NCBI RefSeq assembly: GCF_040222615.1
Contig: NZ_JAVKCQ010000205.1
Coordinates: forward strand, 1-59,772
Length of the DNA stretch: 59,772 nt
Source: Haliea sp040222615
Lineage (GTDB): Bacteria > Pseudomonadota > Gammaproteobacteria > Pseudomonadales > Halieaceae
Reading direction: 5' to 3'
Shown here piece by piece: positions 59,579 to 59,772 of this stretch. A program made the position numbers and the translations under genes. The notes below the pieces were generated by a model. That model worked only from the letters and a program-made list of their open reading frames with translations. It did no database searches and had not been told where the DNA came from. Numbering within the stretch: position 1 is the stretch's first letter; each line of letters starts with the position of its first letter.

Positions 59579-59772
59579 TCAGCCGGTTTGACCCGGCGCC
59601 TGCAACTGGCGCCGGTGACTGTTATGGAGGCCGGCGATGAGCTGGTCCTCCAGCACAAATCTCGATTCCAGCATTTCCCCCAGAGCCGAAAGATCCCGCC
59701 GCAGTGTGTCCGGATAGGAGTCACCGCTGCCGTACTTGTCCTCGTAGGCCAGGATTACCTCGGTCGTATCAG
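59579..59772 (-). CDS. C-terminal end of an Rsd/AlgQ-family anti-sigma-D factor, cut by window
   Basis: The last 63 codons of a leftward gene are visible; the start lies beyond the right edge. The readable end includes EVILAYEDKYGSGDSYPDTL and then LSALGEMLESRFVLEDQLI, which fits the C-terminus of the Rsd/AlgQ family, regulators that bind sigma-70. The position next to an FKBP isomerase and yheS matches Pseudomonas, where algQ lies there. The histone-like algP gene found there in Pseudomonas is absent. The assignment relies on a short fragment and context. Confidence 0.6.
   Translation of the reverse strand, partial: DTTEVILAYEDKYGSGDSYPDTLRRDLSALGEMLESRFVLEDQLIAGLHNSHRRQLQAPGQTG

Overview
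The window is about 60 kb of GC-rich bacterial DNA with tightly packed genes, often overlapping by 1-11 bases. The housekeeping genes (rep, comM, ubiK, glnK-amtB, xerC-DUF484-dapF-lysA-lptM, argH-algZ-algR-hemC-hemD-hemX-hemY, ubiD, rho, trxA, yheS, an FKBP isomerase and an algQ-like gene end) are those of a gammaproteobacterium, and their neighbourhoods recall the Pseudomonas chromosome. The TonB receptors, BCCT transporter, PhoX-like protein and carotenoid oxygenase suggest a marine heterotroph, perhaps of the Cellvibrionales/Halieaceae type. That placement is an inference from gene content, since no rRNA or other taxonomic marker is present.

Layout. 1-6.2 kb: the end of an RND efflux operon (adaptor and pump), convergent with rep helicase. 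6.3-34.1 kb: an accessory block between rep and comM, made of several transcription units: a Tat-exported PhoX-like protein; a small lipoprotein; a TonB-dependent receptor and a TPR-sulfotransferase; a LysR regulator divergent from a four-gene run (SDR, MDR reductase, carboxylesterase, BCCT transporter); a leftward acyl-CoA set (MFE-2-like SDR, DUF1295 membrane protein, FMN nitronate-monooxygenase-family enzyme, acyl-CoA ligase, SCP2-type thiolase, second thiolase); a carotenoid/stilbene-cleaving oxygenase and a second TonB receptor; an adenylate cyclase-FHA fusion; and a double-HxlR regulator translationally coupled to a PaaN aldehyde dehydrogenase.

34.1-59.8 kb: the conserved backbone. It includes a porin-glnK-amtB unit behind a convincing sigma-54 promoter and NtrC site, a second P-II gene after a strong terminator, the lysine/diaminopimelate and XerC cluster, arginine and haem synthesis with the AlgZ/AlgR two-component system, UbiD, Rho, thioredoxin, an ABC-F protein, and the 3' end of an Rsd/AlgQ-family gene cut by the window edge.

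How the parts may work together. The most interesting reading is that the accessory block captures and degrades hydrophobic compounds. TonB receptors would import the substrate, the carotenoid oxygenase would cleave it to aldehydes, PaaN could oxidise these to acids, and the ligase, SDR and thiolases would run a beta-oxidation-like path. A nearly identical 20-base site with a palindromic core lies at the same short distance before two of the leftward transcription units and supports co-regulation of at least that part. The pathway is inferred; each family assignment rests on visible motifs. No tRNA, rRNA, CRISPR array, transposase or phage gene was recognised.
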